Shown here: positions 1-7,444 of the stretch, one piece after another
Position numbering within the stretch: position 1 is the first letter of the stretch
Layout: each line of letters begins with the position of its first letter
Assembly (NCBI GenBank): GCA_947380655.1
Contig: CANCRX010000056.1
Span: 1-19,732, forward strand
DNA: 19,732 nucleotides
Direction: 5' to 3'
DNA from: Alcaligenaceae bacterium
GTDB lineage: Bacteria; Pseudomonadota; Gammaproteobacteria; Burkholderiales; Burkholderiaceae_B
Position numbers and translations under genes: made by a program
Notes under the pieces: model-generated
The model's input: only the letters and a program-made list of their open reading frames with translations
Told to the model about the DNA's origin: nothing
Database searches by the model: none

Positions 1-153
1 CAGGGTGAGCGCTATCAAATCATGGCTTGAAAACAACCCTAATCTTGACCCACCCAGTGGTGAGAGCAAAATAATTCAGGATAGAGCTTGCAAGGATCGC
101 TAATGCCAGACCTGGCGCATGGCCTAATTTGTAACTAAGCGAGGGCAAAATGT

Positions 154-1704
154 TTACGCGCACAACGCCACCAGTTTTCCAACATCCCCTACTTGATCAA
201 GCGACCAGACCATTTCAATAACTTTGCGCGCTTGCTCAGCGCCGAGCGCTTTGGTGGCATTGCCGATAAATTTATTTTCCAGATCTTTATCGGACATCGG
301 ATTTGCAACCGTTCCTGTCGCATGATCAATCGAGGCTTCAAATACTTTGCCTGATTTAGTGGTGACTTTTGCACTCGCCTGATCGAGTCGCAATTCACTC
401 GAGCCTTTGATCTGCACAAGCTTACGCATCGCTTGTATCGAAGCGTCTTGTGCGCGTTCGTTTGAAAACTGCAGTACTCCGCCCGCCTGATCTATATAGG
501 CAACTGCAGCGGCATGATTCGCACTGAATTTAGACATCAGACCAGAGCCAGGTGTATCCACACCTGTGATGCGAATCACATCTGGATGAACAGTCATCTC
601 CAGAGACGTAACTTCATCGACAGGAATCTTTCCTGATGCCGCGGCCTTGATCGCTGCATCAATTAACGGGTGCAGCACGACACCACAGGCATAGGGCTTA
701 TAGCCATTACCTGTAATGAGCCACGATTTGCCGAGATCTTTCGTGAGCGCAGGCAGATTCTGTGTGCTGCTGTAAATCCTGACAAAACCAAGATTGCCAT
801 CGAGAATTTCTGGCGAGCTATTAAAACCATTTGCGGCCAAGGAGGCAGCTAATACACCGTGGTAAGCAGACTTACCTGCATGGAGTGATTTACAATCACT
901 ACCGCGATTTTGTTGCATGCCTGCCGCTTGCGTGCAGCCAATACCGAGTGCGTAAATGGTTTTTTTTCCATCGAGCCCAAGCAGTCTTGCCGAGCCAGCT
1001 GTGGCAGCCACGGTCCCAAGCGTACCGGTTAAATGCCAGCCACCATGGTGGTGACGCGGCATGGCTTGACCGGTACGGATGCCTGCTTCAAATGCGGCAA
1101 CGAATGCAACGATTAAATCTTTGCCGCTAGACTTATTTTTTTCGCCGAGTGCGAGCAGTGCTGGCAAGGTTGCCGTAGAGGTATGCAGAATCACGCCGCC
1201 CAAATGCGTGTCATCAAAATCGAGTACGTGGCCCATTTGCCCATTGGCAACAGAGGCATCCAGCAAACTGAGTTTCAAACCGCGCTGACCCAATACCGTC
1301 GCAGCGGCAAAGGAGCCAAGCTCCTTGAATGTCGAAATTAAGATCTGCGGGGTCGGATGTTGAGCGCCCGCGAGTGCGCAACCCAGCCAGTCCAGTACGG
1401 CACGTTTTGCCTCGTGGATGGCTGCCGGACTGAGATCTTTATACTGAATTCCAGCAAGAAACTCTCCCAATTGTTTGGTCACGCCGAGTCCAAGATTGGC
1501 CGCGCCGTAGGAGGACTCGGATGCGCTACTCGATGACGCTGCTGCAGCATTTTTGGAATCGGCAGGGCTGAGCGCCACGCCATTGTTGGTTTGTGCTGCG
1601 ATAGGCCCCGAAGCGAGTGCTGCCGTCATCCCGCCCGCTGTCAACGCCAGACTCGATTGCATCCATTGTCTGCGATTCATGACAGATTTGTTTTTGTTCT
1701 GCAT
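154..1704 (-). CDS. MmgE/PrpD family protein with Tat signal peptide
   Basis: The 516-residue protein belongs to the MmgE/PrpD family, which includes 2-methylcitrate dehydratase and cis-aconitate decarboxylase. Family landmarks are visible: an N-terminal helical stretch with AVLDWLGCALAG (about 106-117), the DFDDTH segment followed by HTSTATLPAL, LTGTLGTVAATAGSARLLGL, HAGKSAYHGVLAA, and KPYACGVVLHPLIDAA, corresponding to the KPYxxCxxxH region. The start at 1704 has a good Shine-Dalgarno (GGAGA about 8 nt upstream). The first 38 residues form a twin-arginine signal: NRRQWM at 10-15, a hydrophobic run at 17-32, and a small-residue site near PIAAQ. Export of this normally cytoplasmic family is unusual. 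An alternative start at Met9 would keep the twin arginines. The substrate cannot be assigned. The gene is divergent from the msrC-like gene across 55 bp. Confidence 0.9.
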   Translation of the reverse strand: MQNKNKSVMNRRQWMQSSLALTAGGMTAALASGPIAAQTNNGVALSPADSKNAAAASSSSASESSYGAANLGLGVTKQLGEFLAGIQYKDLSPAAIHEAKRAVLDWLGCALAGAQHPTPQILISTFKELGSFAAATVLGQRGLKLSLLDASVANGQMGHVLDFDDTHLGGVILHTSTATLPALLALGEKNKSSGKDLIVAFVAAFEAGIRTGQAMPRHHHGGWHLTGTLGTVAATAGSARLLGLDGKKTIYALGIGCTQAAGMQQNRGSDCKSLHAGKSAYHGVLAASLAANGFNSSPEILDGNLGFVRIYSSTQNLPALTKDLGKSWLITGNGYKPYACGVVLHPLIDAAIKAAASGKIPVDEVTSLEMTVHPDVIRITGVDTPGSGLMSKFSANHAAAVAYIDQAGGVLQFSNERAQDASIQAMRKLVQIKGSSELRLDQASAKVTTKSGKVFEASIDHATGTVANPMSDKDLENKFIGNATKALGAEQARKVIEMVWSLDQVGDVGKLVALCA

Positions 1705-1759
1705 TTGTGTCTCCTATCGGAATAGAATACGGGAAAATAACGCATCTGACCCCTAAAAC

Positions 1760-2278
1760 ATGTTCAGTTCCAGCTCTTTGGCCGACCTGCCTAAATCTGC
1801 TCAATACGCATCCTTGCTTGAGCAGGCGCAAGCCTTGATGTCAGGCGAATCCAATCACATCGCCAATGCAGCAAATCTGTCTGCGCTCGTGATGGCGAGC
1901 CTGCCTGAGCTGAACTGGGTTGGTTTTTATTTTTACGATGGCCAGGAGCTTGTGCTCGGCCCCTTTCAAGGTAAGCCTGCTTGTTTGAGGATCTCCCTTG
2001 ATCGAGGCGTCTGTGGTGCTGCAGCCACTTCGCGATTGTCGCAACTCGTACCAGATGTCCATGCATTTCCAGGGCATATCGCGTGTGATGCGGCATCGCG
2101 CGCAGAAATCGTTGTCCCGCTCATCCATGCAGGAAAGTTATTAGGCGTGTGGGATGTCGACAGTCCTGTTTCTGGACGTTTTGATCAAGAAGATCAGCGT
2201 GGTATGCAAGCGCTGTGTAATTTATATCTGCAGACCCTGACGGTCTCTGCCCCGATTCCGGAATACACCACACCATGA
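1760..2278 (+). CDS. msrC: GAF-domain free methionine-(R)-sulfoxide reductase
   Basis: A 172-residue single GAF domain that matches fRMsr, which reduces free methionine-R-sulfoxide to methionine in the cytoplasm with thioredoxin as electron donor. The three functional cysteines are present at 75 (GKPAC), 85 (RGVCG) and 109 (HIACDAASR). Their spacing of 10 and 24 residues is the same as in the E. coli enzyme (Cys84, Cys94, Cys118). Also visible are NWVGFYFYDG, LVLGPFQGKPAC, VPDVHAFPGHIACD and LLGVWDVDSP. The length is normal for the family. No clear Shine-Dalgarno precedes the ATG. The stop codon overlaps the next start in an ATGA, so the GMC oxidoreductase is probably translationally coupled to it. 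Confidence in the function is high because all the cysteines and the GAF pocket motifs are intact. Confidence 0.92.
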   Translation: MFSSSSLADLPKSAQYASLLEQAQALMSGESNHIANAANLSALVMASLPELNWVGFYFYDGQELVLGPFQGKPACLRISLDRGVCGAAATSRLSQLVPDVHAFPGHIACDAASRAEIVVPLIHAGKLLGVWDVDSPVSGRFDQEDQRGMQALCNLYLQTLTVSAPIPEYTTP

Positions 2279-3903
2279 CTTCTGCTGACAAAGCATCTAT
2301 CCCTACTTCCGAATACGATTACATCGTTGTCGGCGCAGGCACCGCGGGTTGTTTGCTAGCGAACCGACTATCTGCCAATCCAAAGCACCGGGTCTTATTG
2401 CTCGAGGCGGGTGGCGCAGATAACTATCACTGGATCCATATTCCTGTTGGCTACCTGTATTGCATCGGTAATCCGCGCACAGACTGGTGCTATCGCACCA
2501 AAGCCGATCCAGGCCTGAACGGTCGTGAGCTCGGATATCCGCGCGGTCGTGTGCTCGGGGGATGCTCGTCAATTAACGGCATGATTTATATGCGTGGCCA
2601 GAGTGCAGATTACGACAGCTGGGCGGCCGAGGGTAATCCAGGCTGGGGCTGGAATGATGTGTTGCCAATTTTTAAAGGCATGGAAGACCATCATTTAGGC
2701 GCGAGCGAGTTTCACGGTGCGGGTGGCGAGTGGCGCGTAGAGCGTGCTCGATTGTCCTGGGAGATCCTGGACGCATTCCGTGATGCGGCTGAGCAGGCTG
2801 GTATCCCCCGCGTACAGGATTTCAACAAAGGCGATAACGAGGGCAGTGATTACTTTGAAGTGAACCAGCGCGCAGGCTGGCGCTGGAATACGTCGAAAGC
2901 ATTTTTGCGACCCATCAAACACCGCCGTAATCTGACCGTCTTGACGGGTGCTCGTACGACTAAGCTGGAATTTGTTGGTCGTCGCGTCACCGGTGTCGAG
3001 TTCATCAAAGATGGACAGAAACATATTGCCCGTGCTGCTAAAGAGATCGCTATGGCAGCGGGCTCGATTGGTTCGGCACAGATTTTGCAAGCATCCGGGA
3101 TTGGCGCAGCGCGTTTATTAACCCCTCTGGGTATTCCGCTGATACACGAATTGCCTGGTGTTGGACAAAACCTGCAGGACCATTTGCAGTTACGTATGAT
3201 TTATCGCGTCGAGGGTACCCGCACCTTGAACACCATGGCGAATTCGCTCTGGGGGAAAGCGATGATTGGATTGCAATATGCACTGACGCGTAGTGGCCCG
3301 ATGAGTATGGCCCCTTCGCAGTTAGGTGTGTTTGCAAAATCAGGCCCAGAACAAACGCGTGCGAATGTTGAATATCACGTACAACCTTTATCTCTGGAAA
3401 AATTCGGTGAGCCATTGCATAGCTTCCCTGCGTTCACCGCATCAATCTGTAATGTGCGTCCAAGCTCTCGTGGTCATGTGAATATCGTTTCGGCCGATAC
3501 AGCAGAGGCGCCAGAAATTCTTTGTAATTATTTGTCGACAGAGGATGATCGTAAAGTTGCTGCCGACAGTATCCGTCTGACACGACGCATTGTCGGGCAG
3601 TCTGCGCTCGCTCGATTCAAACCAGAGGAAATTAAACCGGGAATTGTTGGCGATACGGATGAAGATCTCGCTGCTGCCGCAGGCAATATTGGTACGACTA
3701 TCTTTCATCCCGTTGGCACTTGCAAAATGGGAAATGATCCTATGGCGGTCGTTGACTCTGAATTGCGCGTGCATGGAATTCAGGGTTTGCGCGTTGCCGA
3801 TGCTTCGGTGATGCCAACGATCACCTCGGGCAATACAAATTCGCCGACCCTTGTGATTGCCGAAAAAGCTGCGCAGCTGATGTTGGCTGCCGCGCATACT
3901 TAA
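2275..3903 (+). CDS. GMC family oxidoreductase (choline dehydrogenase-like)
   Basis: A 542-residue FAD-dependent glucose-methanol-choline oxidoreductase. The N-terminal dinucleotide fold reads YIVVGAGTAGCLLANRL (about 16-32), with EAGG at 44-47 as the ribose-binding acidic end. GMC signature 1 lies at GRVLGGCSSINGMIYMRG (91-108) and signature 2 at AGSIGSAQILQASGIG (262-277). The C-terminal catalytic region has HPVGTCKMG with His478 and TSGNTNSPT with Asn522, the usual His/Asn active-site pair. Family members oxidise primary alcohols, choline, polyethylene glycol or aromatic alcohols, and the substrate is not readable from sequence. No signal peptide or cytochrome partner is seen, so it is probably cytoplasmic or peripheral. 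It starts inside the stop of the fRMsr gene. Its stop codon lies in a short direct repeat and a hairpin shared with the convergent allA. Confidence 0.93.
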   Translation: MTSADKASIPTSEYDYIVVGAGTAGCLLANRLSANPKHRVLLLEAGGADNYHWIHIPVGYLYCIGNPRTDWCYRTKADPGLNGRELGYPRGRVLGGCSSINGMIYMRGQSADYDSWAAEGNPGWGWNDVLPIFKGMEDHHLGASEFHGAGGEWRVERARLSWEILDAFRDAAEQAGIPRVQDFNKGDNEGSDYFEVNQRAGWRWNTSKAFLRPIKHRRNLTVLTGARTTKLEFVGRRVTGVEFIKDGQKHIARAAKEIAMAAGSIGSAQILQASGIGAARLLTPLGIPLIHELPGVGQNLQDHLQLRMIYRVEGTRTLNTMANSLWGKAMIGLQYALTRSGPMSMAPSQLGVFAKSGPEQTRANVEYHVQPLSLEKFGEPLHSFPAFTASICNVRPSSRGHVNIVSADTAEAPEILCNYLSTEDDRKVAADSIRLTRRIVGQSALARFKPEEIKPGIVGDTDEDLAAAAGNIGTTIFHPVGTCKMGNDPMAVVDSELRVHGIQGLRVADASVMPTITSGNTNSPTLVIAEKAAQLMLAAAHT

Positions 3904-3934
3904 CGCGCATACGTTCAATGCGCATAGTTAGATT
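3892..3934. repeat. Three GCGCATA direct repeats over the GMC stop codon
   Basis: GCGCATA occurs at 3892-3898, 3905-3911 and 3920-3926, with periods of 13 and 15 bp. The first unit (GCGCATACTTAAC) carries the TAA stop of the GMC gene, and the third (GCGCATAGTTAGA) repeats its TTA as well. This looks like a degenerate duplication of the gene tail. It ends at the last base of the convergent allA stop codon (3934-3936). Confidence 0.6.
3901..3930. terminator. Hairpin between convergent GMC and allA genes
   Basis: The 31-bp gap between two converging stops contains an inverted repeat. TAAC (3901-3904) plus GCGCAT (3905-3910) face ATGCGC (3918-3923) and GTTA (3927-3930), with a 7-nt loop and a 3-nt bulge. 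There is no proper U-tract on either strand, so terminator function is uncertain. The dyad partly follows from the GCGCATA direct repeats. Confidence 0.35.
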
Positions 3935-4467
3935 TAACCTGCAACAATCCGAACGGGGTCCTGCAAAGATTTGATTTCGCAATCGATCACGGGGCCTTTG
4001 CGTTCGAGAACAATAAAATCACCATCCTGCTGTGCAAGCAGTGGATGGTGCCAGGTGCCAGGCTTGAATGTCACCCCACAACTACCATCTACCCAGAACG
4101 CTGCAATCGTACTTTCTAAAGGGGCTGCCCCTGGGATGCTTTCGCCTGCGGGTCCAACACTACTGACGCTCTGATCACCGCGCGCGACAATTACGACAAA
4201 ACTCACGCCTTTTAGTGGAATAAAAGACTGGCTGCCGAAACAGTGGCGTTCAAGTTCAAGCGCAGTGAAAGGCAAGGTATTCGCACAGGCTCGATAAAGG
4301 TTGAGCGAGGCCAGACCTGCATCCTGAGTTAAATCAGGTCCAGCAAGTGGAATGCGCTCACTTGTACCTCCGTTAATAAAAACGCCGCTGGTCAACGGCC
4401 CCCCTAAAATATCCCCATAGGGTGCGAAGGCTTCAGGAGTCAAGGGTTGGGCGATCAGAGTGCGCAT
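3934..4467 (-). CDS. allA: Ureidoglycolate lyase
   Basis: Ureidoglycolate lyase cleaves ureidoglycolate to glyoxylate and urea, the last step of one branch of allantoin (purine) breakdown. The reading frame is open from 4533, but the family-like N-terminus MRTLIAQPLTPEAFAPYGDI begins at the ATG at 4467, giving 177 residues, a normal length. Visible family features are LNLYRA (about 55-60), LERHCFGSQSFIPL (72-85), the cupin strand SFVVIVARGD and GVTFKPGTWHHPLL (131-144), whose GxWHHPL segment is characteristic. No good Shine-Dalgarno precedes either start. No other allantoin genes (allB, allC, urease) are in the window, so the pathway context is missing. It is convergent with the GMC gene and divergent from the antiporter gene. 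Confidence 0.88.
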   Translation of the reverse strand: MRTLIAQPLTPEAFAPYGDILGGPLTSGVFINGGTSERIPLAGPDLTQDAGLASLNLYRACANTLPFTALELERHCFGSQSFIPLKGVSFVVIVARGDQSVSSVGPAGESIPGAAPLESTIAAFWVDGSCGVTFKPGTWHHPLLAQQDGDFIVLERKGPVIDCEIKSLQDPVRIVAG

Positions 4468-4574
4468 AATGAGTCGGCTGAGAGTAATTATCTGCACAGC
4501 ATCATTCAGAAACAAAACTCTGTCAAATCTCACAAATTAAATTGGTCTAAATAAGTGGGATATTTGAGCTGCCT

Positions 4575-4603
4575 ACGGTATAGTCAAACTCAGTTTCTAC
4601 CGT
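4575..4603 (+). promoter_or_regulatory. Nested dyad in the leader of the antiporter gene
   Basis: ACGGTA (4575-4580) and TACCGT (4598-4603) are exact inverted repeats. They enclose a second symmetric element, AAACT-C-AGTTT (4586-4596). The dyad ends 21 nt before the antiporter ATG, just upstream of the likely Shine-Dalgarno (TAAGG, 4614-4618). It could be an operator or a leader hairpin. No regulator is encoded nearby, and the function is inference. Confidence 0.3.
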
Positions 4604-4624
4604 GTTTTAGCCCTAAGGTTTTCA

Positions 4625-5908
4625 ATGACAGTCCCCTTCTACATTCAAGTCACCGCGACGGTTTTATTTGCCATCGCGATTCTGCATACATTCTCTGTGC
4701 CCGTCTTCGCGCGCCTTGCGCACAAAAATGGGCCTCATGCCGGGTTCTGGCATTTTTGTGCTGAGGTCGAGGCTGTATTTGGTATCTGGGCTTTTGTATT
4801 GCTTGTTGTGATGGCGCTCGCGACCAGTGCCCCGGATATGGCAACTTATGTAGATGGGAGAAATTTCACTGAGCCGATGTTTGTTTTTGCCATCATGGTT
4901 GTAGCGGCCAGTCGACCCATCATTGAGTTGGTCAGCATGCTGGTGCGTATGATTGCGCAAGTCTTACCCGTGCACCGCCAGGTTGCCACTTTTTTTGTTG
5001 TGCTGACGCTTGTTCCTTTGTCGGGTTCACTCATCACTGAGCCAGCGGCCATGACGCTTGCAGCGTTACTTTTACGTGACGGCTATTTCAATCGTGCTGG
5101 CCATCAATTGTTTAAATACATTGCGCTCGGTGTGCTGTTTGTCAATGTTTCAATCGGTGGCGTCTTGAGCGCCTACGCTGCACCGCCTGTATTGATGGTT
5201 GCGAAGACCTTTGGCTGGGACTCAACTTTCATGGTGATGCATTTTGGCTGGCGTGCAGTCGCGGCTGTACTGATTAACGCGTTGCTTGTCACGTTTGTAT
5301 TTCGTAAGGCGTTGGCAGGGGGAGACGTTGAGACGCATCAAGGCGTGACGGGTACGGGTGCTCCTGAAAAAGTGGTCCGGGTCCCTGGTGTAGTGATTGC
5401 CATTCACCTCTTGTTTTTAATTGGTGTTGTTCTGTCTGCGCACCACCCAGCAATTTTTCTTGGGTTGCTTTTATTGTTTATTGGCTTTTGCGAGGCCTAT
5501 AAAACGTATCAGTCCAAACTCATGATTAAAGAAGGCCTCATGGTGGGGTTTTTTCTGGGTGGCCTGGTGTTGCTTGGAGCATTGCAGAAATGGTGGCTGC
5601 AGGATTTGTTAGGCAGTCTCTCTCCTCTGGTCTTGTTTTGGGGTTCAGTTGGCCTGACCGCGTTAACGGACAACGCTGCACTGACGTTTCTGGGGTCATT
5701 GGTTGATGGAACGTCGGATGCCTGGCGCTACATGCTGGTCGCGGGTGCCGTGACGGGAGGGGGGCTGACCGTGATCGCGAATGCACCGAATCCCGCAGGG
5801 TTCTCTATCCTCAAGGGTAACTTCAAAAACGCCACGATTTCGCCAGGACCACTTTTTCTCTCTGCGGTGGCGCCAACGCTGATTGCAGCCTTTTTCTTTT
5901 TGATTTAA
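4625..5908 (+). CDS. Putative Na+/H+ antiporter (Na_H_antiport_2-like membrane protein)
   Basis: A 427-residue inner-membrane protein with about 10-11 hydrophobic segments. It resembles the putative Na+/H+ antiporter family typified by an N-terminus with FSVPVFARLAHKNGPHAGFWHF followed by EVEAVFGIWAF. Further recognisable stretches are VVAASRPIIELV, PLSGSLITEPAAMTLAALLL (about 134-153), LTALTDNAALTFLGSL (about 344-359) and GGGLTVIANAPNPAGFSIL (about 375-393). The last two resemble the paired polar reentrant segments of ion transporters of the arsenite/sodium superfamily. AAGG about 6 nt before the ATG is a plausible ribosome site. Ion specificity is not established. The amidase gene follows after 40 bp in the same direction, so the two may be cotranscribed. 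The stop lies in T-rich sequence with a weak 12-bp repeat. Confidence 0.8.
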   Translation: MTVPFYIQVTATVLFAIAILHTFSVPVFARLAHKNGPHAGFWHFCAEVEAVFGIWAFVLLVVMALATSAPDMATYVDGRNFTEPMFVFAIMVVAASRPIIELVSMLVRMIAQVLPVHRQVATFFVVLTLVPLSGSLITEPAAMTLAALLLRDGYFNRAGHQLFKYIALGVLFVNVSIGGVLSAYAAPPVLMVAKTFGWDSTFMVMHFGWRAVAAVLINALLVTFVFRKALAGGDVETHQGVTGTGAPEKVVRVPGVVIAIHLLFLIGVVLSAHHPAIFLGLLLLFIGFCEAYKTYQSKLMIKEGLMVGFFLGGLVLLGALQKWWLQDLLGSLSPLVLFWGSVGLTALTDNAALTFLGSLVDGTSDAWRYMLVAGAVTGGGLTVIANAPNPAGFSILKGNFKNATISPGPLFLSAVAPTLIAAFFFLI

Positions 5909-5948
5909 TTTTTGAACTCATCCTCTCATCTAAAACCGGAGCTATTTC

Positions 5949-7364
5949 ATGTCAGATCTCGCCTTCTCAACCTTGACCGATCTTGCCAAAGGTCTGGCAA
6001 GCAAAACCTATAGCTCTGAAGAAATCACGCGCGAGTATCTGACCCGTATTAAAACCGGGAACAAAGCATTGCATGCCTTTGTCAGTGTCAACGAAGACAG
6101 CGCGATCGAGCAAGCGCGTGCTGCGGATTTACGTCGGGCCTCGGGTTACTCTTTGAGCGCAGTCGACGGCCTGCCAATCGCTGTAAAAGACCTGTGTGAC
6201 ATTGAGGGCCAGATTACGACCGGAGGATCTCAAGATCTCATTAACCGTCGTAGCCCCACGACTTGCACCGCGATCGAGCGTCTGTTGCGTGGCGGTATGG
6301 TGATGCTGGGTAAAACGCACATGGTTGAGTACGCGTTCGGTGGTTTCGGTACGAACCCGGTGATGGGCACGCCCTGGAACCCCTGGGATCTTGAAACCCA
6401 TCGTATTCCTGGTGGCTCCTCAAGTGGTTCGGGTGTTGCGGTGGCTTCAGGTCTTGCACCGGCAGCGATCGGCTCGGACACCGGAGGCTCGGTACGTATC
6501 CCCGCAGCACTGAATGGCATCACCGGCTTAAAGACCACCTGCGGTCTGATTAGTTTGCATGGGGCCTTACCTTTGTCAGGTACGCTGGACTCAATCGGTC
6601 CCATGACGCGCGACATGCGCGATGCGGCGATGCTGACGGACTTGATGGCAGGCGCGGATCCACTTGATCCTGCGTCCTTGAATCGTCCGCGTTTTCAATG
6701 GCAGGCTCCTGAGCAAACAGGCAAGACCTTACAAGGTGTGCGCATTGCTTTGATTCCACCCGGGCAGTATCCGATCCAGATGGGGGCGGATGTGTTGCGA
6801 TTGCTCGATGACACCCGTCGCGTGCTCGTTGAACTCGGTGCGCAAGTCATCGACAAACCGTTCCCCTTCGACTTTAAAGATATGATGGTCCGCAACGGCG
6901 CGATTATTACGGCTGAGACTTACGCCATTCATCGCGCTTATATTGACGATATGAACAGACCGATCGGTGAATTTGTCCGCAAGCGTGTTCAGGCCGGTAG
7001 CAAAATTTCAGCTGCAGACTATATTGATGCGATGGCTGCACATCGTCATGCGATCGCGCAGTGGACCGACTGGATGGGTAACGTCGATGCGCTGCTGAGC
7101 CCTTGCATCCCTTTTGGTGCGATCCCGCTGACCGAAGTCGATGAAGCAACTACTCCGATGGCATCGTTTACACGCGCTGGTAATTATCTTGGTGCCTGCG
7201 GTGTTTCTCTGCCTGCAGGTTTTGCTGATAATGGTTTACCAATCGGTATGCAGCTGCTTGGAAAGCCATTCGATGACGCGACCATGGTCAAGATCGGTAT
7301 TGCTTTTCAACAAGCCACTGACTGGCACCTGGCACGACCCAAGCTTGCCAAACTCGGCTTGTAA
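5949..7364 (+). CDS. Amidase (amidase signature family)
   Basis: A 471-residue amidase-signature hydrolase with a complete Ser-cisSer-Lys triad. Lys80 lies in DGLPIAVKDL. The cis-Ser is Ser157 in PGGSSSGSG, and the nucleophile is Ser181 in GSDTGGSVRIPAALNGITG; the 24-residue spacing between the two serines equals that in FAAH and GatA. Also visible are LGKTHMVEYAFGG and, near the C-terminus, GLPIGMQLLGKPF. A strong Shine-Dalgarno (CGGAG, 7 nt before the ATG) fixes the start. It is unlikely to be the tRNA amidotransferase subunit GatA because gatC and gatB are not adjacent; a catabolic amidase acting on small amides, carbamates or allophanate-like compounds is more likely. The stop TAA is inside a 17-bp direct repeat. 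It may form an operon with the preceding antiporter gene. Confidence 0.92.
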   Translation: MSDLAFSTLTDLAKGLASKTYSSEEITREYLTRIKTGNKALHAFVSVNEDSAIEQARAADLRRASGYSLSAVDGLPIAVKDLCDIEGQITTGGSQDLINRRSPTTCTAIERLLRGGMVMLGKTHMVEYAFGGFGTNPVMGTPWNPWDLETHRIPGGSSSGSGVAVASGLAPAAIGSDTGGSVRIPAALNGITGLKTTCGLISLHGALPLSGTLDSIGPMTRDMRDAAMLTDLMAGADPLDPASLNRPRFQWQAPEQTGKTLQGVRIALIPPGQYPIQMGADVLRLLDDTRRVLVELGAQVIDKPFPFDFKDMMVRNGAIITAETYAIHRAYIDDMNRPIGEFVRKRVQAGSKISAADYIDAMAAHRHAIAQWTDWMGNVDALLSPCIPFGAIPLTEVDEATTPMASFTRAGNYLGACGVSLPAGFADNGLPIGMQLLGKPFDDATMVKIGIAFQQATDWHLARPKLAKLGL

Positions 7365-7392
7365 GCTGCCAGTTTTTGTAAGCGGCTATTTT
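7359..7392 (+). repeat. 17-bp tail duplication over the amidase stop
   Basis: TTGTAAGCTGCCAGTTT (7359-7375) is followed directly by TTGTAAGCGGCTATTTT (7376-7392), matching at 14 of 17 positions. The first copy contains the last sense codon (TTG) and the TAA stop of the amidase gene, so the second copy is a duplicated gene tail. A third TTGT follows at 7393. Confidence 0.75.
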
Positions 7393-7399
7393 TTGTCAT

Positions 7400-7444
7400 G
7401 CATAATTGCTTAGACCTTGCTTACTTAGAACTTGCTTGCCTAAA
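7400..7444 (-). repeat. 15-bp x 3 degenerate tail repeat over the hutG-like stop
   Basis: On the minus strand, TTTAGGCAAGCAAGT (7444-7430), TCTAAGTAAGCAAGG (7429-7415) and TCTAAGCAATTATGC (7414-7400) follow one another. The first and second agree at 11 of 15 positions, the second and third at about 10. The first unit holds the TAG stop (7442-7440) of the N-formylglutamate amidohydrolase gene. Confidence 0.6.

Noticed and set aside
20..190. Minus-strand hydrophobic frame ending at 20-22, overlapping the 3' end of the MmgE/PrpD gene (contains LALAILASSILNYFALTTGW).
   Set aside because: Only about 50 codons, no ATG and no ribosome site, and the MmgE/PrpD frame already explains the overlap. It could be a small membrane peptide from a GTG start, but the evidence is too thin.
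5897..5920. 12-bp repeat TTTTTGATTTAA / TTTTTGAACTCA over the antiporter stop.
   Set aside because: Fits the tail-duplication pattern but is T-rich and matches at only 9 of 12 positions, so chance is a fair explanation; not listed as a feature.
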